DNA of 64,000 nt, taken from assembly GCF_002807665.1 (NCBI RefSeq), contig NZ_PEAY01000001.1:558001-622000 (forward strand), read 5' to 3'. The notes below the pieces were generated by a model. It was not told the DNA's origin and ran no database searches. It was given only the letters and a program-made list of their open reading frames with translations. Numbering within the stretch: the first letter of the stretch is position 1; each line of letters starts with the position of its first letter. Positions 37,254 to 46,917 of this stretch are shown here, piece by piece. Origin of the DNA: Neoalteromonas facilis. Its GTDB lineage: Bacteria > Pseudomonadota > Gammaproteobacteria > Enterobacterales > Alteromonadaceae. Made by a program: the position numbers and the translations under genes.

Positions 37254-37676
37254 CTAACTTGCTTTCGCTTTATATCCGTCCTGCAATTGCACATCGATAG
37301 CATTTAGCACTTCAGAACGACTAATACTGCCAAGTAAAAAACCATCATCATCAATTACGGGATAAATCTTCGGCTTAGCCTTTAGCATAAGTTCAGCAAG
37401 CTCGAGTACCGAAGAATATGGCTTAACAGATAAAACCTCTGTTTGCATAACATCCTTAATCCGGCACACTTGCTCACGGTAGTAACTCGACGTAATCATT
37501 TTACTCAGGCAATCTTGCTCGGATAAAAATCCTACTACTTTGTTGTGTGCGTCTACGACGGGGCCGCCTGATTGCTTGCTGGTCAGCAAGCGCTCAACCG
37601 CCTCTGCAATCGGCATATCTACAGTTAATTTAACTGCGCGACGATTCATATAATCTGAAACCAATAGTGATTCCAT
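37254..37676 (-). CDS. CBS-domain pair protein
   Basis: A 140-residue protein consisting of two tandem CBS domains: 'MNRRAVKLTVDMPIAEAVERLL' and 'VMQTEVLSVKPYSSVLELAELM'. These pairs bind adenosyl nucleotides and act as energy-sensing switches for other proteins. No enzymatic domain is attached and no partner gene is adjacent. Confidence 0.88.
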   Translation of the reverse strand: MESLLVSDYMNRRAVKLTVDMPIAEAVERLLTSKQSGGPVVDAHNKVVGFLSEQDCLSKMITSSYYREQVCRIKDVMQTEVLSVKPYSSVLELAELMLKAKPKIYPVIDDDGFLLGSISRSEVLNAIDVQLQDGYKAKAS

Positions 37677-37837
37677 TATGACTCCTATGACTAACAGCCT
37701 ATTTCTTATTATCGGCAGCCTGAGTGATAAAACTACGCTGCATAAAATAAGCGTAGATGTAAATCGACTAAACCACTACTTTTTAAAAGAAATTTTTACC
37801 ACCTACAACTAACGCACTGCAACTTGTCAGCTATTGA

Positions 37838-38860
37838 TCAGTTGTCACGGTAGATAGCAATAGTGCGAGTTCCCATCGCATCGATACTCGCACGGTACAT
37901 TCCTTCAGTATTAAATGGCATTGCAACATTGCCATATTTATCAACAGCCACCACGCCACCGTCACCACCGACAGGTTTTAAAACCTTGTTGATTACTGTA
38001 TCTGCTGCCTGTTCAAGCGTTAGTGATTGATACTGCATTCTTGCACAAATATCCGCTGCAACATTATAGCGGATAAAGTATTCGCCGTGCCCGGTTGCTG
38101 ATACAGCACAACTGTTGTTATCGGCAAACGTGCCAGCACCGATAATAGGAGAATCACCGACGCGGCCATAACGCTTTGCCGTCATACCACCAGTTGATGT
38201 TCCAGCCACCAAATTACCGTCCTTATCAAGCACTACAACACCAACAGTTCCAAATTTATATTCAGCCCCACTCTCAAATAGTGTTCTCATTGAAGTTTCA
38301 GTGCTAAGTGCTTGTTTGGCTTTTTGTAGTGCTTTCAGTCTTCTTTGTGTATTGAAATAACTATTATCTACCAAGGATAGGCCTTGTTGCTTAGCAAACG
38401 TTTCTGCTCCTTTACCCGTCAACATTACGTGCGGGGAATGCTGCATGACCGCTCTAGCAGCGGCAATTGGGCTTTTTATTGTCGTCACGCCTGCTACAGC
38501 ACCAGCATCACGCGACAACCCATGCATGATTGACGCGTCTAACTCATGAATGGCGTCGAAAGTATACACCGCGCCAACTCCGGCATTAAAAAGCGGCGAC
38601 TCCTCCATCAACTGAATCGCTGCAACCACCGCCTCTTCGCCAGGCTTACCCGCTTGTAATAACGCGTATCCCGTGTCCAATGCCTCAGCTAATGCTTTTC
38701 TATAGGCAGCTTCTTGCGCATCTGTTAAGTCAGCCTTTGTAATCGTTCCCGCACCTCCATGGATCGCGATAGCAACTGAATGAGAACCATGCGATAAAGC
38801 GAACGTACTGATAAAGAACAACGTTACAAACAATAGCCCTTTGCGTAAAACTTGAACCAT
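37838..38860 (-). CDS. Isoaspartyl peptidase / L-asparaginase (Ntn-hydrolase), exported
   Basis: A 340-residue precursor of the plant-type asparaginase family. A signal peptide (MVQVLRKGLLFVTLFFIST) precedes 'AIAIHGGAGTI'. Autocleavage before the catalytic Thr of FGTVGVV (Thr205) would give two chains; 'GVGAVYTFDAIHELDASIM' and 'GDSPIIGAGTFADN' are family blocks. It hydrolyses isoaspartyl dipeptides or asparagine in the periplasm. ATG 38860 starts the signal peptide; the frame is open further upstream to 38935. Confidence 0.92.
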   Translation of the reverse strand: MVQVLRKGLLFVTLFFISTFALSHGSHSVAIAIHGGAGTITKADLTDAQEAAYRKALAEALDTGYALLQAGKPGEEAVVAAIQLMEESPLFNAGVGAVYTFDAIHELDASIMHGLSRDAGAVAGVTTIKSPIAAARAVMQHSPHVMLTGKGAETFAKQQGLSLVDNSYFNTQRRLKALQKAKQALSTETSMRTLFESGAEYKFGTVGVVVLDKDGNLVAGTSTGGMTAKRYGRVGDSPIIGAGTFADNNSCAVSATGHGEYFIRYNVAADICARMQYQSLTLEQAADTVINKVLKPVGGDGGVVAVDKYGNVAMPFNTEGMYRASIDAMGTRTIAIYRDN

Positions 38861-39038
38861 CTTACCAATTTCCCGTAAATAGAAGTGATTTAACCATACG
38901 CTGAACGCTAACCTATTACCAGAACCCACGAACAACAGTTGTCGAACGTCGTGAATGTCGCTATTATTTTGGAGAAGGAACCTTTTTATATTTTTCAGTT
39001 AGCTACAAACAATTCTTACATAAAGGCTGAGTTACGGA

Positions 39039-40682
39039 TTGAAAAAAATACCTGCTCCACTAGAACCACATGAAATAAGTGCATTAATCATTGATGGACA
39101 AAGCTTAGTCCAAGACAATATTAAAAATGCATTTAAAGAAGTAGGTATCACCAAAGTAAAAAGCGCACAAAATGCGTTTTACGCGCTGCGTTTATGTGAA
39201 GCCCACCAATTCCATATCATCATGATTTCGTTTGATGTCAATGCTGACAAAGATGGCTTCCACCTGTACGAAGAACTCAAAATAAAAGGTTACATCAACA
39301 AAGAAACAACGGTTGTGTTCCTAAGTGCAGAAACCAGCAAAGAATTAGTTAACTGTATTATTGAACTTCAACCTGATGATTTTTGGGTTAAACCTCTTGA
39401 TCTTGCCAAAGTAGAAAGGCGCTTAAAGTACCTATTAGCAATCCGTAAAAAGCTGCATAAACTGCTCTATTGTTTGGATCATCAAGATTATTCTGCTGCT
39501 ATTTACCACGCTGAAAGGCAACTATTGGATCCGTCACTCAAGGACCTTTATCCACGTGTTAAGCGCATCATTGGTGAATGTTTTATTGGCTTACATGAGT
39601 TCGCGGAAGCAGAGCGCCATTACACCGAATTATTGAAAGAATTTAATTACGGTTGGGTTTCAATTGGCTTGGCGAGAGCCTTGTTGAAACAGAACAAAAA
39701 AGATGAAGCTGACATGCTTATTGAAGAAATGTTAGAGAGAGAAGATACACGCTTTAATACATACGATCTGCTGGCCCAGTACCACATCGACCACGAGCAA
39801 TATGCGGAAGCATATGAGCAGATGAAAGAGGCCAGCCGATTAGCACCACGCAACATTAACCGTAATAAAAAGCTATGGGATTTAGCTCGGCTGAATCACG
39901 ATAAAATGGGTCAATATCAGGCCACACAAAATATGGCTAGGTATGCCAAAAACTCAATACATGACTCTCCTGAACTTTTGCTAAATGTTGTTCGCGCAGG
40001 CATCGATTTAGCGACGAGCCTAAGCAAAGAAGAAGCTGTGCCATTCTTGCAACGTGCAGATCGGGATATCGAAAAGTTAAAATTAAGCCGTGGCTCGATG
40101 GCAATTGACAACGAACAAATTGCGGTACTGAAAGCGCGAATTTTGTGCGTCAAAGATGATAAGAAAAGTGCTGAAAAATTGATGGAAGAGGAAGTCTCTC
40201 TTTCCGATAAAGCTTCGTTGGAAGACAATCTCGATAAGATGAAAGCGTTTCACGAGCTAGGCCACAAAGAAAAGTCTTTAGCGATATTGGATAAAATGGG
40301 CAAGCAAATTGCCGGTGATAGCTTTTCCAGTAATGTCGTCAATGAATATTTGAAACAAGAAAGTATCGAGCGACGTGAAATTAGTTTTACTGCAAAAGAG
40401 CTGAAGGAAATGGCAGCGGTAAACTACAAAGAAAACCGCATGGGCCCAGCTTTTCAAAATCTCAAGCAAGCATTGAAACTTTCGCCACAAAATAAACAAG
40501 TGGCAATGAGCCTATTAAAAGTATTAGCAAATATATCCCAGACAGAACGCTTAAGCCCTGAGCACCTGCAAGAAGCAATGAAAGCCAACACTCTGCTTGA
40601 AAGTGCATCACTTGGCCCAGCACAAGCTGCTAAGTTTAAAAACTATGTTGAACAGCTGGGCTTTGACAGCGACGAAGAATAA
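39039..40682 (+). CDS. Response-regulator receiver protein with TPR-like repeats (VieB-like architecture)
   Basis: A 547-residue protein: a receiver domain at residues 13-130, with the phosphoacceptor Asp66 (MISFDVNADKDG), Ser96 and Lys118 (WVKP), then a long helical TPR-like region to the end ('EFAEAERHYTELLKEF', 'EAYEQMKEASRLAPRN'). The acidic pocket after strand 1 reads IIDGQ instead of the usual Asp-Asp pair. There is no DNA-binding output, so protein-protein signalling is expected, as in Vibrio VieB. No kinase is adjacent. The start is TTG; a stop lies just upstream in frame. Confidence 0.83.
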   Translation: MKKIPAPLEPHEISALIIDGQSLVQDNIKNAFKEVGITKVKSAQNAFYALRLCEAHQFHIIMISFDVNADKDGFHLYEELKIKGYINKETTVVFLSAETSKELVNCIIELQPDDFWVKPLDLAKVERRLKYLLAIRKKLHKLLYCLDHQDYSAAIYHAERQLLDPSLKDLYPRVKRIIGECFIGLHEFAEAERHYTELLKEFNYGWVSIGLARALLKQNKKDEADMLIEEMLEREDTRFNTYDLLAQYHIDHEQYAEAYEQMKEASRLAPRNINRNKKLWDLARLNHDKMGQYQATQNMARYAKNSIHDSPELLLNVVRAGIDLATSLSKEEAVPFLQRADRDIEKLKLSRGSMAIDNEQIAVLKARILCVKDDKKSAEKLMEEEVSLSDKASLEDNLDKMKAFHELGHKEKSLAILDKMGKQIAGDSFSSNVVNEYLKQESIERREISFTAKELKEMAAVNYKENRMGPAFQNLKQALKLSPQNKQVAMSLLKVLANISQTERLSPEHLQEAMKANTLLESASLGPAQAAKFKNYVEQLGFDSDEE

Positions 40683-40694
40683 GCTGAATTTGGT

Positions 40695-42137
40695 TTGAGT
40701 AATACGTCTACAACGCCCACCCTTCTGTTTCACGATTATGAGACATGGGGCGCAGATCCAAAACGAGACTGGCCAAGTCAGTTTGCCGCAATTAGAACTG
40801 ACTTATCACTCAATGAAGTCGACAAGCCTGTTAATTGGTTCTGCCAAATTCCCAATGATTATCTGCCCCACCCTCAGGCATGCTTAGTCACGGGCATTAC
40901 GCCTCAACAAAGCTTACGCGATGGGTACAGAGAGTCTGAATTTATGCGCTTAGTGCATAAAGAATTGAGTGAACCGAACACCTGCGTTGTTGGCTACAAC
41001 AGTATCCGCTTTGATGATGAAGTCAGCCGCTTCTCATTGTTTCGTAACTTTTATGATCCCTATGCTCGAGAGTGGCAAAACGGCAATAGTCGTTGGGATC
41101 TTATCGATTTAGTCCGAGCCTGTTATGCCCTTCGCCCTGAGGGAATAGAATGGCCTTACAAAGAAGATGGCAGTCCTTCTTTTAAATTAGAAGATCTGTC
41201 AAAAGCGAATGGACTCGATCATGCCAGCGCCCATGATGCATTATCTGACGTACGCGCCACCATCGGGCTAGCCAAGTTAATCAAAGATAAACAGCCTAAA
41301 CTATACGAATACGGGTTTAGTTTGCGGCAAAAGCAAACGGTTCAGGCGAGGCTCAATGTTCATTCAATGCAGCCTGTCGTTCATATTAGCTCGCGCTTTA
41401 AAGCAAGTAACGGTTGCTGTGCGATCGTCATGCCGATAGCCCTGCATCCGATCAATAGAAACTCGGTCATCACCATTAACTTATCTGAACCGATAGACAA
41501 TTTGTTGTCATTAAACAGTGATGAAATCCGCCAGAGGCTATATCTAAAGTCATCCGAATTAGGTCCCGATGAAACACGTCCGGCACTAAAAACCATCGCA
41601 ATTAACCGCTGTCCCTTTGTAGCGCCCATGTCGACATTGTCGGAGTCTCGGGCAAAAGAATTGGGAATAGATATACAAGTCGCACTAGAGAGGCACCAGC
41701 AATGTCTCAATACGCCAGGATTAATTGAAAAATTAATCGATGTATTTGACGACGCCGCGCCAGAACAAATAATTGATCCCGACTTCGGTTTATATCATGA
41801 AGGCTTTTTATCCGCCGAGCGAAAGCGCTGGTGCCAACAGGTCATTGAAACTAAGCCAGAGCAGCTAGCTGAATTGTCGGATCACGCCCCGACTGCAGCA
41901 TTTAAGACCCGTTTATTTAGATATCGTGCGCGGAACTTCCCGGCGACGTTAGATGCCCAAGAAATGGCCAAATGGCAAGCTCACCGACAAGCAAGATTAA
42001 TGATTGACAATCAGGCAGGCTGGCTCGATATCCATACTTTCATGCTTGAGTTAGAGCAATTAGTTGAACAATATCAAAACGACCCGAATAAAATGGCAAT
42101 ACTGCGTGCACTTGCGGAATATGCACAGAACTTGTAG
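40695..42137 (+). CDS. sbcB: Exodeoxyribonuclease I
   Basis: A 480-residue 3'-5' single-strand DNA exonuclease. The DEDD motifs are visible: 'FHDYETWGADP' at the N-terminus, 'GYNSIRFDDEVSRF' and 'HDALSDVRATIGLAKLI'; the SH3-like and helical ExoI C-terminal domains follow. It works in recombination and mismatch repair. The start is TTG 12 bases after the stop of the receiver-TPR gene, which may make the two cotranscribed. Confidence 0.93.
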   Translation: MSNTSTTPTLLFHDYETWGADPKRDWPSQFAAIRTDLSLNEVDKPVNWFCQIPNDYLPHPQACLVTGITPQQSLRDGYRESEFMRLVHKELSEPNTCVVGYNSIRFDDEVSRFSLFRNFYDPYAREWQNGNSRWDLIDLVRACYALRPEGIEWPYKEDGSPSFKLEDLSKANGLDHASAHDALSDVRATIGLAKLIKDKQPKLYEYGFSLRQKQTVQARLNVHSMQPVVHISSRFKASNGCCAIVMPIALHPINRNSVITINLSEPIDNLLSLNSDEIRQRLYLKSSELGPDETRPALKTIAINRCPFVAPMSTLSESRAKELGIDIQVALERHQQCLNTPGLIEKLIDVFDDAAPEQIIDPDFGLYHEGFLSAERKRWCQQVIETKPEQLAELSDHAPTAAFKTRLFRYRARNFPATLDAQEMAKWQAHRQARLMIDNQAGWLDIHTFMLELEQLVEQYQNDPNKMAILRALAEYAQNL

Positions 42138-42213
42138 TGTTGACTATCCTTATATAAAGGTTTAATCATAAACCGCCGATAACAAAATGTCGTAACTTCA
42201 GTGGTTGGTGCAA

Positions 42214-43869
42214 ATGAAAGGTGTTTCGCTAAAGTATAATGAGCAAGCCAATGCAGTAGAATTGTCAATCAATCCTGCTGAGTTTGAAAAAGAAGTCGAA
42301 TCAAAGGCGCTGCTTGCCTACGTACAAAAAAGCGATTATGCCTCGCTATATCTTTCTGAAACTGAAATAAAAAGTGCGTGTGATAAAGCAAATCACCACT
42401 TTAAAACCAAAGATTTCTCCGTCGTAAACAGTAAAATCGGTGAAAAACGACACGCCGAAGTTGAATTCCGCGTACCGGAGGATTCAATGCAAGCCACACT
42501 CGCGATTACTGCGCCTTACGGTGGGCAAACCCCGAGCCTACAAGCGATTGTCAAAATGGCGAAGCAACAAGGGATCACCAGAGGCCTCGGATTAAAGCGG
42601 ATAAAAGAAGCAATAGATAAAGTTAGATTGGCAGCGCCAGGGCAACTTGTCGAACAAATCATTGCCAAAGGGCTCCCTGCACGAGATGGCCATTCGTCAC
42701 ACGTTAAACCGCTTGTCCCAAACGCATTAGAGCGCGTACTTCGTCCTCAAACATCGTCTGCATCGCGCGTCGATATGCGAAATTTGGGTGAAGTTATATG
42801 CGTAAAAGCAGGAACTGAAGTATTACGTCGTTTACCACCTTCCCAAGGGCGCTCTGGTTTTGACATTAAGGGCAACCAGCTTGAAGCAAAAGCCGGCGAG
42901 TGGCAGAGCATTAAACTCGGTGATGGTACCGCTATCAGTGACCATGATGAGAATCTAGTGGTTGCGACGATCTCAGGCATGCCTAAATTCCAAGATTTCA
43001 TCATGACCGTTGATGACACCTTTATTTGCCAAGGCGTCAATGTCGGCACCGGTAATATCAATTATGACGGTGCCGTACTGGTCAATGGTGATGTTACGGA
43101 AAAAATGGTGATTGTCGCAACAGGCGACATTACCGTGAATGGGTTTGTTGAATCAGCATCTATTCATGCTGGTGGCGACATCGTGATCACCGAAGGTGCT
43201 ATGGGGAAAGCCAGCGATGATCAAACTGACTTTAGTTGTGAATTAAAGGCCAGTGGTAGTATTCACGTACAGCATGGACAAGGGCTTGATATCAAGTGTG
43301 GCGGCAATATCACTATAGGACGTCAAGTCGCCTACAGTCGATTAGAGTGCAAAGGCGATATCATTGTAGGTCAAGTCGATAACCCGAATGGTAATCTATT
43401 TGCCTGTAATGTCATTGGCCAAAAAGCGGTCATGGCGGGCACGCTTGGTGCGGTATCAGGTAGTAACCTGGCCATCGACTTCAGTAAAGGCTTTAATCAG
43501 TTAATGGAGCGAAAGGATCTTCTCGACGATTTGCTAAAACAACTGCGCGAAAATAACTCCAAACACAAAGATAAAATCGACTTAATCAAATCCAAGCTGA
43601 TCCCCAAAAGTTTGCGCAGCAAAGTAGACGAAGCCTTAGAAATGTTTGAAAACGAAGCGCAGTTATTGAATTGGCTTGAAATCAAAAACCTTGAAATGAA
43701 ACAAGCCAAGGACGATTACACGCGAGGTATTATGCTTAAAGCCTTTAAACGCATGTATTCAGGCGTATCGGTAAAACTCAATAACCGCGTATGGCGCTCT
43801 GAACGAGAGTACGGACGATCGGTTGTCAACTATGACGATCACCAATGGCACTATGACCCAATGGTATAG
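42214..43869 (+). CDS. FapA family protein (DUF342)
   Basis: A 551-residue DUF342 protein. An N-terminal region (1-180) is followed by a right-handed beta-helix with repeated glycine-turn strands ('VNVGTGNINYDGAVLVNGDV', 'SIHAGGDIVITEGAMG', 'IKCGGNITIGRQV') and a coiled C-terminal segment. Related FapA proteins take part in polar flagellum or cell-envelope positioning; the exact role is unsettled. TTG 42205, GTG 42208 and ATG 42214 are in frame; the ATG is preferred. A 6-bp inverted repeat GGTTTA-ATCA-TAAACC lies upstream at 42159-42174. Confidence 0.82.
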   Translation: MKGVSLKYNEQANAVELSINPAEFEKEVESKALLAYVQKSDYASLYLSETEIKSACDKANHHFKTKDFSVVNSKIGEKRHAEVEFRVPEDSMQATLAITAPYGGQTPSLQAIVKMAKQQGITRGLGLKRIKEAIDKVRLAAPGQLVEQIIAKGLPARDGHSSHVKPLVPNALERVLRPQTSSASRVDMRNLGEVICVKAGTEVLRRLPPSQGRSGFDIKGNQLEAKAGEWQSIKLGDGTAISDHDENLVVATISGMPKFQDFIMTVDDTFICQGVNVGTGNINYDGAVLVNGDVTEKMVIVATGDITVNGFVESASIHAGGDIVITEGAMGKASDDQTDFSCELKASGSIHVQHGQGLDIKCGGNITIGRQVAYSRLECKGDIIVGQVDNPNGNLFACNVIGQKAVMAGTLGAVSGSNLAIDFSKGFNQLMERKDLLDDLLKQLRENNSKHKDKIDLIKSKLIPKSLRSKVDEALEMFENEAQLLNWLEIKNLEMKQAKDDYTRGIMLKAFKRMYSGVSVKLNNRVWRSEREYGRSVVNYDDHQWHYDPMV

Positions 43870-43878
43870 CGGATAACA

Positions 43879-44199
43879 CTAGTAACCGTTTTTAATAATG
43901 TAATATTCGCCATCGTAGGTCAGTGATACGTGCATATTAACGAGATCAGTGACCTGCTTACGACCAATCTTAGCAGAATCTTGCAAACAACTGTTTTTAT
44001 CAAAGCTCATGCCAGTAGCAAATGGTGTGTCAAAATACACCTTCTGCGTAAACACCCAACACCCATCTTTATTCACTAGAATACGCGCCATCGGAAAATC
44101 ACCGTGTGTTCTACCAATGGTTGGCAGGTCATCGCGCTGACAACCGCCCAAAACCAACATAACGGTCACCATTAACAGCAATATATAGTTAGCGCGCAT
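43879..44199 (-). CDS. Small hypothetical lipoprotein
   Basis: A 106-residue protein with a lipoprotein signal (MRANYILLLMVTVMLVLGGC; Cys lipidated). It then has about 85 residues of unrecognised sequence with two cysteines that could pair (DGCWVF, KNSCLQD). The frame continues upstream, but ATG 44199 starts the signal and overlaps the end of the GGDEF gene by 11 bases, suggesting cotranscription. Function unknown. Confidence 0.75.
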   Translation of the reverse strand: MRANYILLLMVTVMLVLGGCQRDDLPTIGRTHGDFPMARILVNKDGCWVFTQKVYFDTPFATGMSFDKNSCLQDSAKIGRKQVTDLVNMHVSLTYDGEYYIIKNGY

Positions 44200-45667
44200 C
44201 GGATAATCCAACAATACGATTTCGACCTTCTCTCTTCGCATTAAACATGCACCGATCGGCATTATCGAACCAGGTCGTAAAGTCATCGCCGCTGCGAATT
44301 TCAGCGACACCAAAACTGCAGGTAATGGGCCCATCTAATGGCGCAATCCTTGTTTTAGCCAGAGAGGTGCGGATCCGTTCTGCTAGAACTTTGGCCTCAC
44401 CTTCTGTGGTATTCGGGCAAAGGATCAGAAACTCTTCTCCTCCCCAACGCGCAATCAAATCGACTTCTCTCAAACTGCCCTGAGAAATGCGAGTCAATTC
44501 AATTAATATTTTATCACCTACGGCATGCCCAAAACGGTCATTGATAGCTTTAAAATGATCGACGTCCATCACCATAATACATACAGGCTGCTTGAATCGC
44601 TCAAACGCATTCACCGCTTCCTCAGCCCTTTGCAGCATAAAGTTGCGGTTATATAAGCCTGTTAAGTGATCGTGAATCGATAAGAACTCTAGGCTTCTGT
44701 TTTTTTCTACTAACTCCGTTTGCAATCGTTCAAGTTCACTATTGGTGAGTGACAGAGCCCGATTAATTGCATTTATACTGCGGTTACGCCAAACAATTGC
44801 CGAAATAATAATAAGCAGTAACACCACCGGCCACACAAACATCTTGTAGTCGGTATGTTCGATATATTTAACGTTATTCCACTGACGATAAATATTGACG
44901 TGTTCAGTTTCTGGAATTTGACGAATGGCGTCGTTTAAACGATCGAGAATGTCTCGTGCTGAGACGACTTCATCATTGATGATCTTATTTAAACGTCTTG
45001 ACACTCCCACGCGTAACTGGTCGTGAGGCTGAGCCAACCCAATCACCTGAATGTTGGTTAAACCGTTGTTTTGGATCATGGCATTGACGGCCAATAAAGA
45101 GCCAACCGCCAAATCAATTTTTCCCTCAGACAGCGCCCACAATACGTCTCGCTCTGTATCAAATTGTTGCAGTGCGATATTGGGATAGTAGCGTTGGATA
45201 TATTCACTATGACGATACCCTTTCACGACTCCTAACACTTGATCGGTTATGGCTTCATAACCCTGAATAACAGTAGAAGAACTCGGTGCTACCATGACAT
45301 TAGAAGAGGTAAAAAAAGTATCGGTAAAAGCGATACTAGACTCTCGCTGAGGTGTTCGATTCAGCATGGGGATCAGATCACAAGTTCCGGCGGCTACCTT
45401 GCGTAAACTTTCCGTCCAGCTCTCGGTTTTCTCCAACACGAACTCAATATTTGCTAATTCAGATAGCAATTGCAGATAGTCTGCTGAAATGCCCACATGA
45501 ACGCCATTACGGATCGCTTCGTATGGCATCCAGTCTGGATCAACACAATAATGCAGGGTTACGCGGTCTTGCGCATTTGACACTTGAGCCTGAACGGAAA
45601 AAACCGTTAGAAAGGCAACAGTACATCCCAGTACATAGGTAAAAATCAATTTAAAAAAATGAGTCAT
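44189..45667 (-). CDS. Diguanylate cyclase with periplasmic SBP_bac_3 sensor domain
   Basis: A 492-residue inner-membrane protein: signal segment, a periplasmic solute-binding domain (about 30-270) starting 'VTLHYCVDPDWMPYEAI', one TM near 280 (MFVWPVVLLLIIISAIVW), a coiled-coil linker, and a GGDEF domain. The active-site motif is GGEEF (409-413) with DVDHFKAIND upstream. The product-inhibition site RxxD is present as REVD (400-403), five residues before it. It should make c-di-GMP in response to a periplasmic ligand. Confidence 0.9.
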   Translation of the reverse strand: MTHFFKLIFTYVLGCTVAFLTVFSVQAQVSNAQDRVTLHYCVDPDWMPYEAIRNGVHVGISADYLQLLSELANIEFVLEKTESWTESLRKVAAGTCDLIPMLNRTPQRESSIAFTDTFFTSSNVMVAPSSSTVIQGYEAITDQVLGVVKGYRHSEYIQRYYPNIALQQFDTERDVLWALSEGKIDLAVGSLLAVNAMIQNNGLTNIQVIGLAQPHDQLRVGVSRRLNKIINDEVVSARDILDRLNDAIRQIPETEHVNIYRQWNNVKYIEHTDYKMFVWPVVLLLIIISAIVWRNRSINAINRALSLTNSELERLQTELVEKNRSLEFLSIHDHLTGLYNRNFMLQRAEEAVNAFERFKQPVCIMVMDVDHFKAINDRFGHAVGDKILIELTRISQGSLREVDLIARWGGEEFLILCPNTTEGEAKVLAERIRTSLAKTRIAPLDGPITCSFGVAEIRSGDDFTTWFDNADRCMFNAKREGRNRIVGLSDAR

Positions 45668-45675
45668 GGATACGC

Positions 45676-46917
45676 TTAGGTAACCGCTTGCTTTATATGA
45701 TATCGCGGCTGTTTATAATGATTGTTGACCATTATGTCAGAAAGACGCTCTACAGCCACTAGCAAATCTTTATATGTTAGAAATAATGGCGAAAAACCGA
45801 TCCTTAAAATGTCTGGCGCACGAAAGTCGGCGATCACACCAACATCAATCAAAGCCTGACAAATCGCATAGGCGTCTTTGTGATGCAGTGCCAATTGAGC
45901 GCCGCCATCGCTTCCATGGTGGCAAACAAGTTGATCAAAATAACGTACAACATCGCATTCATTTAACAACGTCGCAAACCATTCACGTAAACCTAGTGCC
46001 TTCGCTTCTACTGCTTCCATTGGCAGCTCAACGAAGATATCCAAAGCCGCATCCAACACACTCATGGACAATACATTGGGTGTTCCCACAAGGTTGTGCT
46101 GAATACTTTGACTAGGCTGATAGTGCGGATCAAAGGTAAAGGGAGCGCTATGTCCCATCCAACCCTGTAGGGGCTGCTTAAAAGCCGGTTGATGACGTTT
46201 AGCAACATATAAAAATGCAGGTGCGCCTGGACCACCGTTAAGGTATTTGTAGCCACACCCCACGGCAAAATCCACGTCACATTCATCCAGTTGAATATCA
46301 ATAACACCGGCACTGTGTGCCAAATCCCATATCACCAGCACGCCATGCTCATGAGCTTTGCGCGTTATCTCCTGCATATTCAAACGCTTGCCCGTACGGT
46401 AATTCACTTGGGTCAGCAACATCACCGCAATAGACGAGTCGATTCGACTCAGAATGTCATTTTCATCAACACTCAACATGTCTAGCTGCGGATGAAGACG
46501 CTGGATCCCCTCAATCATGTAGCGGTCAGTGGGAAAATTATCGTCGGTAGTAAGCACCACGTGGCGCTCAGGTTGCATCGCAATAGCGCCACACAACAAT
46601 TTGAAAATATTAACTGAGGTAGAATCACAACACACTACCTGACCACTGGCTGCCCCAATGAGTGGCGCGATCTTTTCGCCAACACGTGTCGGCAATTCAA
46701 TCCATTTATGCGCATTCCAACTGGTAATCAGATCTCGTCCCCATTGCTGTTCAACAACCGCCTTGGCACGCGCTTTAGACGCTGAAGTTAATGGACCTAA
46801 AGAATTACCATCCAAATAAACGGTATCTGAAGGTAATTCAAACCGCTGTTGATATGGCGCAAGCGGATCCTGCTTATCCATGCGCTCCGCTTGTGCAAGC
46901 AACGAATGCTCACTCAT
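45676..46917 (-). CDS. kynU: Kynureninase
   Basis: A 413-residue PLP enzyme converting kynurenine to anthranilate and alanine in tryptophan breakdown. The family N-terminus (YLDGNSLGPL), the substrate-phosphate loop 'CDSTSVNIFKLL', Asp198/His201 (WDLAHSAG) and the PLP lysine Lys224 (CGYKYLNGGPGAPAF) are clear. Its ATG overlaps the upstream hydrolase by eight bases, so the two are translationally coupled. Confidence 0.95.
   Translation of the reverse strand: MSEHSLLAQAERMDKQDPLAPYQQRFELPSDTVYLDGNSLGPLTSASKARAKAVVEQQWGRDLITSWNAHKWIELPTRVGEKIAPLIGAASGQVVCCDSTSVNIFKLLCGAIAMQPERHVVLTTDDNFPTDRYMIEGIQRLHPQLDMLSVDENDILSRIDSSIAVMLLTQVNYRTGKRLNMQEITRKAHEHGVLVIWDLAHSAGVIDIQLDECDVDFAVGCGYKYLNGGPGAPAFLYVAKRHQPAFKQPLQGWMGHSAPFTFDPHYQPSQSIQHNLVGTPNVLSMSVLDAALDIFVELPMEAVEAKALGLREWFATLLNECDVVRYFDQLVCHHGSDGGAQLALHHKDAYAICQALIDVGVIADFRAPDILRIGFSPLFLTYKDLLVAVERLSDIMVNNHYKQPRYHIKQAVT

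Noticed and set aside
42139-42174. Possible promoter and palindrome before the FapA-like gene
   Set aside because: TTGACT is present but no convincing -10 at standard spacing; the 6-bp inverted repeat alone is too weak to name.
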